Source: CAVONV01 sp963697355
GTDB lineage: Bacteria; Acidobacteriota; Vicinamibacteria; Marinacidobacterales; DATDRI01
NCBI GenBank assembly: GCA_963697355.1
Contig: CAVONV010000035.1
Location: forward strand, 248,001 to 312,000
DNA: 64,000 bases
Direction: 5' to 3'
The position numbers and the translations under genes were made by a program. Within the stretch, counting starts at the first letter, position 1; each line of letters starts with the position of its first letter. Below the pieces are notes generated by a model. That model was not told where the DNA came from, did no database searches, and saw only the letters and a program-made list of their open reading frames with translations. Positions 8,838 to 17,405 of this stretch are shown in pieces.

Positions 8838-9779
8838 CTACTTCTTCTTCCCACTCGTGCCCTGCTTGTAAGTTCGATACTCGTCCCAAAGCTTTTCTCG
8901 AAGCTCGGGGTCTTCCTCTTTCATTGCCGCTTCACGAAGCTGACGGGCTACGATATCGTCATTGCTGCCGTCGCCCACGTCCGGCGGAACCCGATCGTCG
9001 CGTTGGTCGTCGGTCTCGTCACCCATCGGAGCCCCCGGAGCCGACTCCACTGGATCCGCCTGAGGTCTATCCGGCGACCCACCGGTGGCACCGCCAGCCT
9101 CAGCGCGATCCGAGCCCTCGAGCTCTCCCGTCTCCGACTCACCGCCTCCGCCGGCCTCGTCACCCGCAGCACCGCCTCCGCCGGCGGGATCGACGGCTGA
9201 ATCCTCTCTTCGCTCTTCCAGAAGCTCCTGCTCCTTTAGTAAGAGCTCGTCGAACTCCGACAAGGACTTGTCCAACTTGCCCTCGAGCCCGGCCTGTTTT
9301 TCGCCGGCCGTCTGCACCCCCCCTTGGGCGCCTTCGCTGGGTTCAGGCCCGCTCGCGCTCGGCGCGCCCCCGGAAGAGGTCGACGCTCGGGAGACTTCAA
9401 CTTGACCTCGAGCGCCACTTTCCGTGGATTGGGATGCGGCCTTTTCTGCGCTCGACGCGGCTGATTCCGATGCTCCAGTCACCTCCGAGGCAGACGGTGC
9501 TTCGTTCGAAGAAGCCTCCGGAGATCCGGTCTCGCTAGAAGGTGTCGAAGGCGGTTCGGTTTCCGGCTCGGAAGGCGGTTTCGAGGTCTCGGATGAGGGC
9601 ACCGAAGGCGGTTCTGGAATGGGAGGAACCGTCGGAACACTTGGGCTTCGCGAGGCGCAGCTTGCCGACACGAGGGCCATAGCCACCGCCAGCACCACGT
9701 TCAAAGTCACTGCGAACGATTCCCTTCCCCACAAATGGGATGTTACGAGGGGCATCGCCACCGAGCGAAATCCTCTCAT
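8838..9779 (-). CDS. Ser/Pro/Gly-rich putative lipoprotein, first gene of the stator operon
   Basis: A 313-residue low-complexity protein. The start ATG at 9779 has GGGGAGG eight bases upstream. A long n-region and hydrophobic stretch end in ALVSAS-Cys41, a plausible lipobox. Residues 45-150 are Pro/Ser/Glu-rich and disordered. A short coiled segment (SEFDELLLKEQELLEER) is followed by Gly/Glu-rich linker. A conserved-looking C-terminal helix (VARQLREAAMKEEDPELREKLWDEYRTYK) completes it. The pattern suits an outer-membrane or inner-membrane tethered linker that crosses the periplasm. It precedes the secreted orphan gene with a 34-base gap and probably opens the operon. No family recognised. 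Confidence 0.7.
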   Translation of the reverse strand: MRGFRSVAMPLVTSHLWGRESFAVTLNVVLAVAMALVSASCASRSPSVPTVPPIPEPPSVPSSETSKPPSEPETEPPSTPSSETGSPEASSNEAPSASEVTGASESAASSAEKAASQSTESGARGQVEVSRASTSSGGAPSASGPEPSEGAQGGVQTAGEKQAGLEGKLDKSLSEFDELLLKEQELLEERREDSAVDPAGGGGAAGDEAGGGGESETGELEGSDRAEAGGATGGSPDRPQADPVESAPGAPMGDETDDQRDDRVPPDVGDGSNDDIVARQLREAAMKEEDPELREKLWDEYRTYKQGTSGKKK

Positions 9780-10231
9780 TGAGACCCACCTCCCCTCAGA
9801 AACCCTGTCTCATAGTACATCAATATGCAAATCGAGGGCCAGAGCTCACTGAAAGCGACCAATCCCCATAAAATATTGATTCGAATGACTTTGAATAAGA
9901 TCGTCCCCATCCTGCCACAAAATTAGTTCCGGGGAGCACCGATCAATCGAGGACGCCGACGTCCGTCACCGATGACAAGGACTAGCCGATCGGTTAGCCC
10001 GTCGGTCCAGAACTCGAGAACTCAAGGACCCGAGCACCCAAGGAGGAGAGGTATTTCTCGGGTACTTGGGTACTTGGGTACTATTCTCCGTCCGATTGTA
10101 TCTTCCCATGGCAGGTGCTACGCTCAACGTTCCCCCAATTAGCGGGTACCTCCAACTCGTCCCAAGAAGCCGCATACCGCGTCGCCTCGGCCGGGTTCCA
10201 GGAATCCCACTGAGAGGAAAATAAGGCTGCG
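9780..10231. other. Intergenic gap between divergent genes, with octamer arrays
   Basis: No gene is visible in these 452 bases. The left part is AT-richer and should hold the promoter of the minus-strand operon, though I cannot point to clear -35/-10 boxes. Positions 10010-10043 carry CTCAAGGA/CCCGAGCA-like units, and 10060-10082 carry three copies of GGGTACTT. The two are roughly complementary and could fold into a hairpin. Confidence 0.6.
10060..10082. repeat. Tandem octamer repeat (GGGTACTT unit)
   Basis: Three near-perfect copies of GGGTACTT follow a degenerate array in the opposite orientation 20-50 bases earlier. The unit is a variant of the GAGTACTT octamer at 2646. Confidence 0.7.
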
Positions 10232-11704
10232 ATGAGAATCGTCCTGTGCCTCGTGTTCTTTCTCTCCGGAGCGGCGGGCTTGATCTTCGAGACCCTCTGG
10301 TTCCGGATGGCAGGATTGACCTTTGGCAACAGTGTCTGGGCATCGAGTCTGGTTCTGGCGAGCTTTATGGGAGGCCTGGCCCTCGGTAACGCCATTTCCG
10401 CCCGTTTTGGATACCTGCTTCGTCGACCCCTTCTCACTTACGCCGCTATCGAAGTCATCGTGGGTCTTACCGGATGGGGACTGGTGTTGGCGTTCCCCTA
10501 TTTTCCGGAGCTCTTTGCACCCTTGTTCCGCCCGTTACTCGGTCAGCTCGTGTTCTTGAATCCTCTGCGTCTCGGGATTGCCTTTGCACTTCTGCTCATC
10601 CCAACGACGGCCATGGGGATTACGCTTCCCTTGATGGTGAAGGCTCTCAACCGAAACAATCCCGGATTCGGCAGAGCGCTGGGGCAGCTCTATGGTTGGA
10701 ACACTTTGGGGGCCATGACGGGAGCTATCCTTGGCGAAGAGATCTTGCTCGGGCTCTTGGGTATCAAGGGCACCGCACTGGCGGCCGCGTCGCTCAATTT
10801 CTTGGCCGCTCTGGCTGCACTGAGATTGCGACGGCGGTATGACCCCGCGCGACAGCAGAAGCAAGAAGACAAACCGCGAGGCAATACACTGCGGAGACTC
10901 ACATCGACCGAGTGGCGGATACTCGCGGCCGCATTTCTCACCGGTGGGATACTCCTATCGCTCGAGGTCGTGTGGTTCCGATTCCTGCAGCTCTTCGTTC
11001 CTTCTACTCACCGAAGTTTTGCCATTATGATCCTGGTCGTTCTCTTCGGGATCGGCGCGGGCTCGCTGGCGAGCTCTTTGTGGCTGCGGTTCCGCCCCAA
11101 GGCTTACCGCTTGTATTCTCACCTAGCTCTCGTGGCAGGTCTTTTGACACTTTGGTCCTACATCCTTTTCGAGAGCATTCCGCAACGGTATAACGGGGCC
11201 ACCTTGGGCAGTTTCACCGATACGTTGGAAATCTCGGCTTATCTCATGCTCGCCGTTTCGTTCCTTTCCGGACTGTTGTTCACCTTCTTGGGAAGGACCT
11301 TCTTCGAGACATGTCAAAGAGGAGACTCGTGCGGTGGGCCTTGTGACCCTAGCCAATACCTTGGGAGCGACCCTTGGTGCCCTCTCTCGCCGGATGGGCC
11401 TTGCTCCCAAGATTGGGAATCGAGCATTCCATCTTTTTACTGGCCGTCCTCTATTTCGTCGCAGGTGCTTTGCCGCGCCCCATCAAACCTTGGAGGCTCG
11501 AGACCGGCCACGGTTCGCACGAGTCTCGCCGTCCTACTATTGGCTTACCTTACCTCGACGGCGCTCTACCCGTTCGGCCTCATGAAGAATCATTTCGTTC
11601 CCATTGTGGCGAATCGGTTCTCGCAGGGTGATGCCTCCGATCATCGACTACCGAGAAGGATTGACCGAGACCATCGTTTTTACTCAAAAAGACTGGTTGG
11701 GTGA
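10232..11704 (+). CDS. Polytopic spermidine-synthase-like protein, N-terminal membrane part (frameshifted)
   Basis: The first 355 residues are a clean polytopic membrane protein of the fused transporter/spermidine-synthase family: SGAAGLIFETLWFRMAGL at the N-terminus, GNSVWASSLVLASFMGGLALG, and a second half restarting at ILLSLEVVWFRFLQLF. From about 11316 the reading frame is wrong. The expected helix (E-E-T-R-A-V-G-L-V-T-L-A-N-T-L-G) continues in frame +1, then at about 11385 in frame +2 (AGWALLPRLGIEHSIFLL), and at about 11503 back in the original frame (VRTSLAVLLLAYLTSTALY). Each break is explained by one extra base. The 490-residue product therefore contains about 60 nonsense residues and a false end. 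The C-terminal half follows in a shifted frame from 11631. Substrate unknown. Confidence 0.75.
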   Translation: MRIVLCLVFFLSGAAGLIFETLWFRMAGLTFGNSVWASSLVLASFMGGLALGNAISARFGYLLRRPLLTYAAIEVIVGLTGWGLVLAFPYFPELFAPLFRPLLGQLVFLNPLRLGIAFALLLIPTTAMGITLPLMVKALNRNNPGFGRALGQLYGWNTLGAMTGAILGEEILLGLLGIKGTALAAASLNFLAALAALRLRRRYDPARQQKQEDKPRGNTLRRLTSTEWRILAAAFLTGGILLSLEVVWFRFLQLFVPSTHRSFAIMILVVLFGIGAGSLASSLWLRFRPKAYRLYSHLALVAGLLTLWSYILFESIPQRYNGATLGSFTDTLEISAYLMLAVSFLSGLLFTFLGRTFFETCQRGDSCGGPCDPSQYLGSDPWCPLSPDGPCSQDWESSIPSFYWPSSISSQVLCRAPSNLGGSRPATVRTSLAVLLLAYLTSTALYPFGLMKNHFVPIVANRFSQGDASDHRLPRRIDRDHRFYSKRLVG

Positions 11705-13064
11705 GCCTTATTCGAAAAGGCTCATCACCAACGCCTACTCCATGTCGGGAGTCGATCTGCCACCCATTCGCTACATGAAGTACTTCGTCTATTGGGCGCT
11801 GGCCTTCCATCCAAAGGTCGAGAAGGCCCTTTTGATCAGCTACGGTGTAGGCTCCACCGCTAAAGCCATGACGGATTCAACGGAAATCGAACAAATCGAT
11901 ATCGTCGACATCTCCCGAGACATCCTCAACGCGAACAGCATCGTCTACCCCGACCCTCGGGAGCTGCCCCTGAACGACCCCCGGGTGACGGTCTTCATCG
12001 AGGACGGCCGATTCTGTTTGCTGACTTCCACCGAGACCTACGATCTCATCACGGCGGAGCCCCCGCCTCTTTCGACCGCAGGTGTCATCAACCTCTACAC
12101 CCAGGAGTATTTCCAGCTTCTTCGCAACCGTTTGAACGAAGGCGGATTTACGACCTATTGGCTTCCCGTCGGGGATCTGTCCATGGACGATTCCAAGTCC
12201 GTCGTGAAGGCCTTTTGCAGTGTTTTCGATGACTGCTCCCTGTGGCGAGGAGCAGAGCTCGATCTCATCATGGTCGGCTCGAAGAACGCACGTGGACTCA
12301 TCGAACGAGCGTCCTTTGAACGACAGTGGAGAGATCCCAAAGTCGCCCGCGAGCTTCAGATACTCGGGATCGAGACGCCGGAGTTGTTGCTGTCGACCTT
12401 CCTCGGCGATGCTTCATTCTTGGCCACCTGGGCTGGAGATCAACTTCCCTTGGTGGACGACTTTCCTCATCGTCTCAGCGGCAAGGAGCCCGACTTCAGT
12501 GTCTACGATTTGCTCTTGGACAACCAAGACGCACAGGAGCGATACCGGAACAGCAGCTTCCTGAAACAGCGCTTGCCGCCACCTCTGTTCGAAGCCGGAC
12601 TGGCCCAGTATCCTTACCAGGCCATCATCGACTACTCTCTAAATGAATATTTCGCTACAAGAAGAAGCCTACAGCTCGAGGAATTGAATCTCATCTTGAC
12701 GGAGACGAACCTACGGACACCGGCTCTCTGGCTCCTGGGAGACTACACGGAGTTCAGTGGAATCATTGAGGCCCTCGTCGAGCGAAACGTCACCCATGAA
12801 CAGGTCGAGCTTTACTTGGGGTTTCGCGAGATGGCCGATCGCAACTACGTTGCCGCTGAACGTCATTTCGATAGATCCCAAGTCTTGGGTGGGGGCAACA
12901 TCAACCTGCACTACTACCGTATCCTTGCCCTGGCCTACGCCGGTGATCAACAACAAGCAGAACAACTGGCAAGGGAGCTTCGTTCGAAGCAGGGTCCGAT
13001 GCGGAACGATAGTCGTTTTTGGGAATTCTGCGCGAACACCCTGGGCCTCGATACTTCGAATTAG
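11631..13064 (+). CDS. Polytopic spermidine-synthase-like protein, C-terminal enzyme part (separated by frameshift)
   Basis: This is the continuation of the preceding gene after a fourth extra base near 11633. It contains the Rossmann-type aminopropyltransferase domain: IIDYREGLTETIV, LLISYGVGSTAKAM as the nucleotide-binding loop, IDIVDISRDIL as the acidic strand, and EDGRFCLLTSTETYDLITAEPPP in the catalytic region. A helical C-terminal tail (YRILALAYAGDQQQAEQLARELR) resembles one TPR. Known spermidine synthases bind decarboxylated AdoMet and putrescine. Members fused to membrane domains are poorly understood, so polyamine synthesis is not certain. The ATG at 11631 may not be a natural start, since the intact gene would be one protein from 10232. 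Confidence 0.7.
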   Translation: MPPIIDYREGLTETIVFTQKDWLGEPYSKRLITNAYSMSGVDLPPIRYMKYFVYWALAFHPKVEKALLISYGVGSTAKAMTDSTEIEQIDIVDISRDILNANSIVYPDPRELPLNDPRVTVFIEDGRFCLLTSTETYDLITAEPPPLSTAGVINLYTQEYFQLLRNRLNEGGFTTYWLPVGDLSMDDSKSVVKAFCSVFDDCSLWRGAELDLIMVGSKNARGLIERASFERQWRDPKVARELQILGIETPELLLSTFLGDASFLATWAGDQLPLVDDFPHRLSGKEPDFSVYDLLLDNQDAQERYRNSSFLKQRLPPPLFEAGLAQYPYQAIIDYSLNEYFATRRSLQLEELNLILTETNLRTPALWLLGDYTEFSGIIEALVERNVTHEQVELYLGFREMADRNYVAAERHFDRSQVLGGGNINLHYYRILALAYAGDQQQAEQLARELRSKQGPMRNDSRFWEFCANTLGLDTSN

Positions 13065-13183
13065 AAAACCTGATTTCTCCCTTGCCCGTTTCCGTTGCCG
13101 TTACCGTGCCCGATTGACTTCGAATAAGCGACCATTCGTTTCAGGAGAACCACGACATCAAACACTGTCCCCTTTTGTTCCTG
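13065..13183. repeat. Convergent intergenic gap with hexamer array and GGGGACAG element
   Basis: Positions 13084-13112 carry CCGTTTCCGTTGCCGTTACCGTGCC-like hexamers (unit CCGTTD). At 13163-13190 lies ACTGTCCCCTTTTGTTCCTGTCAC, a relative of the GGGGACAGGT elements at 45978 and 59721. This is the gap between two convergent genes, where such elements often act as terminators. Confidence 0.5.
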
Positions 13184-15292
13184 TCACCGCCTGCGCAATA
13201 CTTCGAACCATTTCAAGGTGTCAGCCACCCGCTCCTTTCCGTCGAGGGGTTGCGGGGGCACATCATCAAGATCCACTACTGGGTCAAAGCTCTCTGCTAG
13301 TTCCAGATAGCGATCGGCTAAATCAGTGCGTCCAAACTGTGCTTCGTACAGTGCTCTTGCATAGATGTTTCTCGCATAGAGCTCCGCCAGCTTGGTCGTA
13401 TATACGGATACTCTCCCTTCGACAGGCTGGTAACGAAACTCGGGAAACTCCTGAGGCAGGTAGGCGGGGTCCTTCACGAGTTGAAAGGTCAAGTAATGCG
13501 GTCGTCGCAAATAGTCTTCGCCTACATCGGATCGCACTTCCGAAGTCACTAGAACCGGACGCTCGTCGATGTGCTTATGGATCATGGCGTTCATCAGTCT
13601 TTTGTAAGCGGATTCAATCGTCGCGGCCTTGTAGGGTAATCCATGCTCGAACTTGAAGAGCTCCTTGCGGAAAATGGATGTTTCTTCATCTACACTTGCC
13701 ATGAACCGGGGGTTGGCTCTCTCGAGTTGGGCCAGATACCAAGACCGGCGCAAGAGCTCAGGGTCGATGACCAGTACGTCGGGACGCAGGTTCTCTACCG
13801 CTTGCAGATACCAACTCCCGGCCACCCAGAAATCCCACTGGGCCGACAAAACGATGGCGTTTTGGGGAAGGTTCTCGAGGATGTCGCGGGCCATGTTCTC
13901 GACCAACATGTTGTTGCTCTCGTTGCACTCGGAATAGTTGGACACACCAGTCGCGACGACCAAGAGCACAGCCGCAGCTAGAGACGCTTTTCCTCCGATC
14001 CTCCTATGCAACCAACTCAATCCCAAAACCACCCAGAGGCCCAAGGCAAAAACGGCGGTCAAGTAATAGGGACGGATCTCCATGATGTCGTAGCCAGCGG
14101 CATAGACCACACTCGTCACGAACAGCAGCGTCACCATGACAATGAGCGCCCCTTGACGCTCAGCGCCCCCGTCCCAAACCGCCCATCCCGCAGCGACTAA
14201 TATAATGATGACGAGGGGCCAGACTCCGTGAGAGCCGGCAAGGAACCACAGATAAACACTGCTCGTAACCAGCACTGCCATCGACCACAAAGCAAGTCGA
14301 GCTCGATGCCCCGCTAAGGCGAATATGCCCACGACAGCGAGGAGCAACCCCAGGTAACCGACCTCTCCCGGTAGCTCGGCAAAGAAGTAGGCCGTTTGTT
14401 GCTTGAACGTCTCTGGGTTGGTGAACATCCAAACCCGATACTGCCGGCCCGTCACATGGTCCAGGAACCTTTTCAAAGTCGACGGGTCGCCCCAGTTGAA
14501 AAGGGGCATCATCGAAGCACGCAAGGGGAGCCAGAGATAGGGTAAAAGACCTAGAAGAAAGAACGGAACCAACCACAGCAGTCGTCTGAAGGACCTCCAA
14601 TGAACGCCCAGGGCCCCGAAGAAGTAGAACAGGAACGCCGGGGCCAACAAGACGGTCGTCAAGTGGTTAGTAAAGGAAAGACCGAGGACACCTCCAAACC
14701 AGGCCCCTCGCTTCGAATATCCAACAGGCGCACTATCACGTTGCTCGTCGACGTAACGTAGGAACAAAAGCGTGACCAACGGCACGAGGAGAGCATGAAG
14801 CGAATAGACTTCGAACCCGTTCCCCTGACTCCACCAAGTGAGCGTCAAAGACGTAGAGAGTGCCCCAAAAGCAGCGTAGGTCGCACACCAACGACCCGTG
14901 AGAGGTTTGCCACGACGAGCTTCGACGAATTCCTTCCTCTTCTTCTTTTTTTTCTTTTTTGGGAGGACGGATGACGCGTCCCAATCCTCAACACGTGTCG
15001 CCACTTCACAAAAGAGGAGACCCAAGACCATCGTACTCGCCGCCACGAGCAGTGCAGCCATGATGTTGAGGGCCACGACATCTCTCATTGGGAGCATTCG
15101 AGTAAAGAGATAACCGAGGATCATCACGGTGGGGTACCCGGTCGGGTGGGCAATGCCCAGGGTCGAGACCACCGCCACCATCTCGCCCTTGTCGACGAAT
15201 CCAAACGATGGCGACAAGGTGACCAGATAAACGCCGAGCGAGAGAAGGGCCGCAAGTGCAGCTGCTTTGGCCGGCGTCACCTTTACATTCAT
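13184..15292 (-). CDS. DUF2723 polytopic membrane protein
   Basis: A 702-residue membrane protein. The N-terminus has the DUF2723 signature: LYLVTLSPSFGFVDKGEMV-type sequence followed by LGIAHPTGYPTVMILGYLF, a luminal Asp-containing loop of GT-C glycosyltransferases. About ten more hydrophobic helices extend to residue 470. The C-terminal 230 residues form a soluble domain (ILENLPQNAIVLSAQWDFWV, then LRPDVLVIDPELLRRSWYL). GT-C proteins move sugars from polyprenyl carriers onto protein or lipid outside the membrane; donor and acceptor are unknown here. An odd cytoplasmic loop holds a run of seven lysines near residue 115, encoded by a T-rich tract. The downstream neighbour is convergent. Confidence 0.85.
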   Translation of the reverse strand: MNVKVTPAKAAALAALLSLGVYLVTLSPSFGFVDKGEMVAVVSTLGIAHPTGYPTVMILGYLFTRMLPMRDVVALNIMAALLVAASTMVLGLLFCEVATRVEDWDASSVLPKKKKKKKRKEFVEARRGKPLTGRWCATYAAFGALSTSLTLTWWSQGNGFEVYSLHALLVPLVTLLFLRYVDEQRDSAPVGYSKRGAWFGGVLGLSFTNHLTTVLLAPAFLFYFFGALGVHWRSFRRLLWLVPFFLLGLLPYLWLPLRASMMPLFNWGDPSTLKRFLDHVTGRQYRVWMFTNPETFKQQTAYFFAELPGEVGYLGLLLAVVGIFALAGHRARLALWSMAVLVTSSVYLWFLAGSHGVWPLVIIILVAAGWAVWDGGAERQGALIVMVTLLFVTSVVYAAGYDIMEIRPYYLTAVFALGLWVVLGLSWLHRRIGGKASLAAAVLLVVATGVSNYSECNESNNMLVENMARDILENLPQNAIVLSAQWDFWVAGSWYLQAVENLRPDVLVIDPELLRRSWYLAQLERANPRFMASVDEETSIFRKELFKFEHGLPYKAATIESAYKRLMNAMIHKHIDERPVLVTSEVRSDVGEDYLRRPHYLTFQLVKDPAYLPQEFPEFRYQPVEGRVSVYTTKLAELYARNIYARALYEAQFGRTDLADRYLELAESFDPVVDLDDVPPQPLDGKERVADTLKWFEVLRRR

Positions 15293-15325
15293 CGAAATCG
15301 AATTCTAACTCCAATTCCACGTTGC

Positions 15326-15535
15326 TTGCTTGCATTGGAACTGCTTACAGAATTGCCGATTCTTGATTTCGACGATTTCGAGCTCATACGACAGGTCGTC
15401 CGTTTGGGACGGGACACAACGGCCGACATCCCCGATCTGCTGATTGGACTCTCAGGAAAGAGCGCCGGGTGCGAAACCACCCTGACGTTTGAAAAAGGAC
15501 TGGACCGAACGGGATTGTTCGAGCGCATCGCATAG
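15326..15535 (+). pseudogene. Remnant of a VapC-type PIN-domain toxin (C-terminal piece)
   Basis: In the gap between two divergent genes one frame reads LELLTELPILDFDDFELIRQ, then TTADIPDLLIGLSGKSAGC and TLTFEKGLDRTGLFERI before a stop. This matches the C-terminal third of VapC/PIN toxins: the D-x-x-D-x-L-I helix, the x-A-G-C turn and the T-[FL]-[DE]-[KR] strand. The N-terminal two thirds, including the first catalytic Asp, and the VapB antitoxin are missing. Probably a decayed toxin-antitoxin module. Confidence 0.55.
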
Positions 15536-15658
15536 CAGCTCATCAATCGACGGGTCTCCCTCCCACTGCAAACCTCCACTTCAGTTTTGTTTTCAACGCT
15601 TCAAAGAGGTTGGCACTTTCCGAGGCCCTCTGGTATTTTTACTTCCGCGGAGGGAACC

Positions 15659-17359
15659 ATGATGCGTCTTTTCTCTTTCTTCGTTGTTTTGTTGTGTGTC
15701 GTGAGCTCACCTGCTTCCCATGCACAAGAAGACCCGTTGCAGCCTGAATGGACGAGCTATCACAGCTCCAGCGAGACCCATGCGCTTCTCGAAGCGTGGG
15801 CAAAATCATTCCCGGACCTTACGAACCTCTACTCCATCGGCGAGACCCTCAAAGGGACGCCTTTGATGATGCTGGAGATCACCAACAAAAAGACGGGACC
15901 GGGGCTCGAAAAGCCCGGGTACTACTACGATGGGAACATCCATGCCGAGGAGTTGACCGCTGCGGAGGTGGCCCTTCACTTCGCGTGGGTGCTGCTGACG
16001 CAGTATGGCAAGGACCCGAACATCACGGAACTGGTCGACACCCGAGTCCTCTATGTGCGGCCGAAGTTCAATCCCGACGGTGCCGACGTGGCTCTCACAA
16101 CGATCCACAATCCTCGCAGCACACCGCGACCGTACGATGAGGATGCAGATGGTCGACTCGACGAAGATCCGCCCAACGACCTCGACAAGGACGGTTTTGC
16201 CACGCGCATGCGGGTGGCGAATCCCAAGGGTATTTGGGCGGCAAGTAGCGATGACCCGCGCATCATGGTGAGAAGGGACCTCGAAGACAACGACGGTAGT
16301 TTTTACGACCTTTATTCCGAAGGCATCGACGACGACAACGACGGAGCGTTCAACGAGGACGATGTCGGCGGCATCGACATGAACCGGAACTTCCCTCGCA
16401 ACTGGGGCATGGAGTTTCAGCAGCGAGGCGCCGGCCCCTATCCGCTATCCGAGCCGGAGACGCGGGCGACCATCGAGTTCCTCCACGCCCATCGCAACAT
16501 CACCGGCTTGTTCCACGGCCATACGAGCGGCGGTTTCCTCTTCCGGCTCCCCTCTACGACGTCCTGGGACAATTACTCGATGGCGGATCAAAGGCTCATC
16601 CTCGAGCTCTCGGAGAAGTACCACACGACGACCGGCCAACCGGTCCGGCCTAGCTACAGCAACCCGCGACTCCATCGTCACGGCACTCTCATCACTTGGG
16701 GCTATTGGGACTTCGGGGTGGTAGGAGCCGTTCCCGAGTTTTGGGGCGGATTTGGAACGGACGACAACAAAGACGGAAGCGTGAGTGAGATCGAACGACT
16801 CCGTTGGAACGACGACGAGCTAGGGGGAGAGGGCTTTGCCGCCTGGACCCCGTACGATCATCCCCAACTCGGACGCGTGGAGATCGGAGGATGGAGGAGC
16901 CGATTCACCGCTCGCAATCCGCCGGTTCAGTTCCTGAAGAAAGAGCTCGAGCTCTACGTCCCATGGATGCTTTGGCTGGCACAAATCAGCCCGCGAGTGG
17001 TCATCCGAGAGGCGAGTGTCGAGCGGATCGAACCCACTGACTCCTATCGAATTCTGGTGGACATCGAGAACGAAGGCTACCTACCGACGAACGTGACCCA
17101 GAGAGCGCTCGACAACGAGAGTGCCGTACCCGTGAGGGTAATGGCAAAGATCGAGGACGCCGAGCTCATCACGGGCCAAGAACGCCTCGACCTGGGACAC
17201 ATCAAAGGCAGCCGCGATACCACCTCGTCCGTCGGCCGACACGAGTCCCGACGTCGGATCGAGTACATCGTTAGAAAAACCGGTGGCGACCCGAGGGTCA
17301 CGGTGACCGTGGCCTCGCAAAAAGGAGGCACGACTCAGCGGACACTGGAGCTCCGCTGA
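15659..17359 (+). CDS. Secreted M14-family zinc carboxypeptidase
   Basis: The start at the double ATG (15659/15662) has GGAGGG a few bases upstream and gives a signal peptide ending S-H-A-Q. M14 landmarks are clear: HxxE zinc ligands His95/Glu98 in GNIHAEE, the FNPDGAD turn, substrate-side DMNRNFP, a third ligand in FHGHTSGG (His288) and catalytic Glu360 in PEFWG. Three EF-hand-like Asp loops interrupt the domain: DEDADGRLDEDP, DDDNDGAFNEDD, and DDNKDGSVSEIE, which is a perfect EF-hand consensus. They suggest calcium-stabilised insertions. A beta-sandwich-like C-terminal domain follows from about residue 450. It trims C-terminal residues from extracellular peptides. The amidase starts 46 bases later and may be co-transcribed. 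Confidence 0.92.
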   Translation: MMRLFSFFVVLLCVVSSPASHAQEDPLQPEWTSYHSSSETHALLEAWAKSFPDLTNLYSIGETLKGTPLMMLEITNKKTGPGLEKPGYYYDGNIHAEELTAAEVALHFAWVLLTQYGKDPNITELVDTRVLYVRPKFNPDGADVALTTIHNPRSTPRPYDEDADGRLDEDPPNDLDKDGFATRMRVANPKGIWAASSDDPRIMVRRDLEDNDGSFYDLYSEGIDDDNDGAFNEDDVGGIDMNRNFPRNWGMEFQQRGAGPYPLSEPETRATIEFLHAHRNITGLFHGHTSGGFLFRLPSTTSWDNYSMADQRLILELSEKYHTTTGQPVRPSYSNPRLHRHGTLITWGYWDFGVVGAVPEFWGGFGTDDNKDGSVSEIERLRWNDDELGGEGFAAWTPYDHPQLGRVEIGGWRSRFTARNPPVQFLKKELELYVPWMLWLAQISPRVVIREASVERIEPTDSYRILVDIENEGYLPTNVTQRALDNESAVPVRVMAKIEDAELITGQERLDLGHIKGSRDTTSSVGRHESRRRIEYIVRKTGGDPRVTVTVASQKGGTTQRTLELR

Positions 17360-17405
17360 AAAGAGCCGCTCGCGCGTTCATTTCAAAGGCTCGAGGCACA
17401 AGACG

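Noticed and set aside
1..9779. Zorya defence system
   Set aside because: A MotA/ExbD-like pair is present, but no ZorC/D helicase or nuclease and no ZorE-type nuclease are visible; the kinase/FHA/PEGA set does not match.
15289..15579. A 96-codon minus-strand frame upstream of the DUF2723 gene
   Set aside because: It is the shadow of the VapC remnant on the other strand; Ser/Arg-rich and without a start site.
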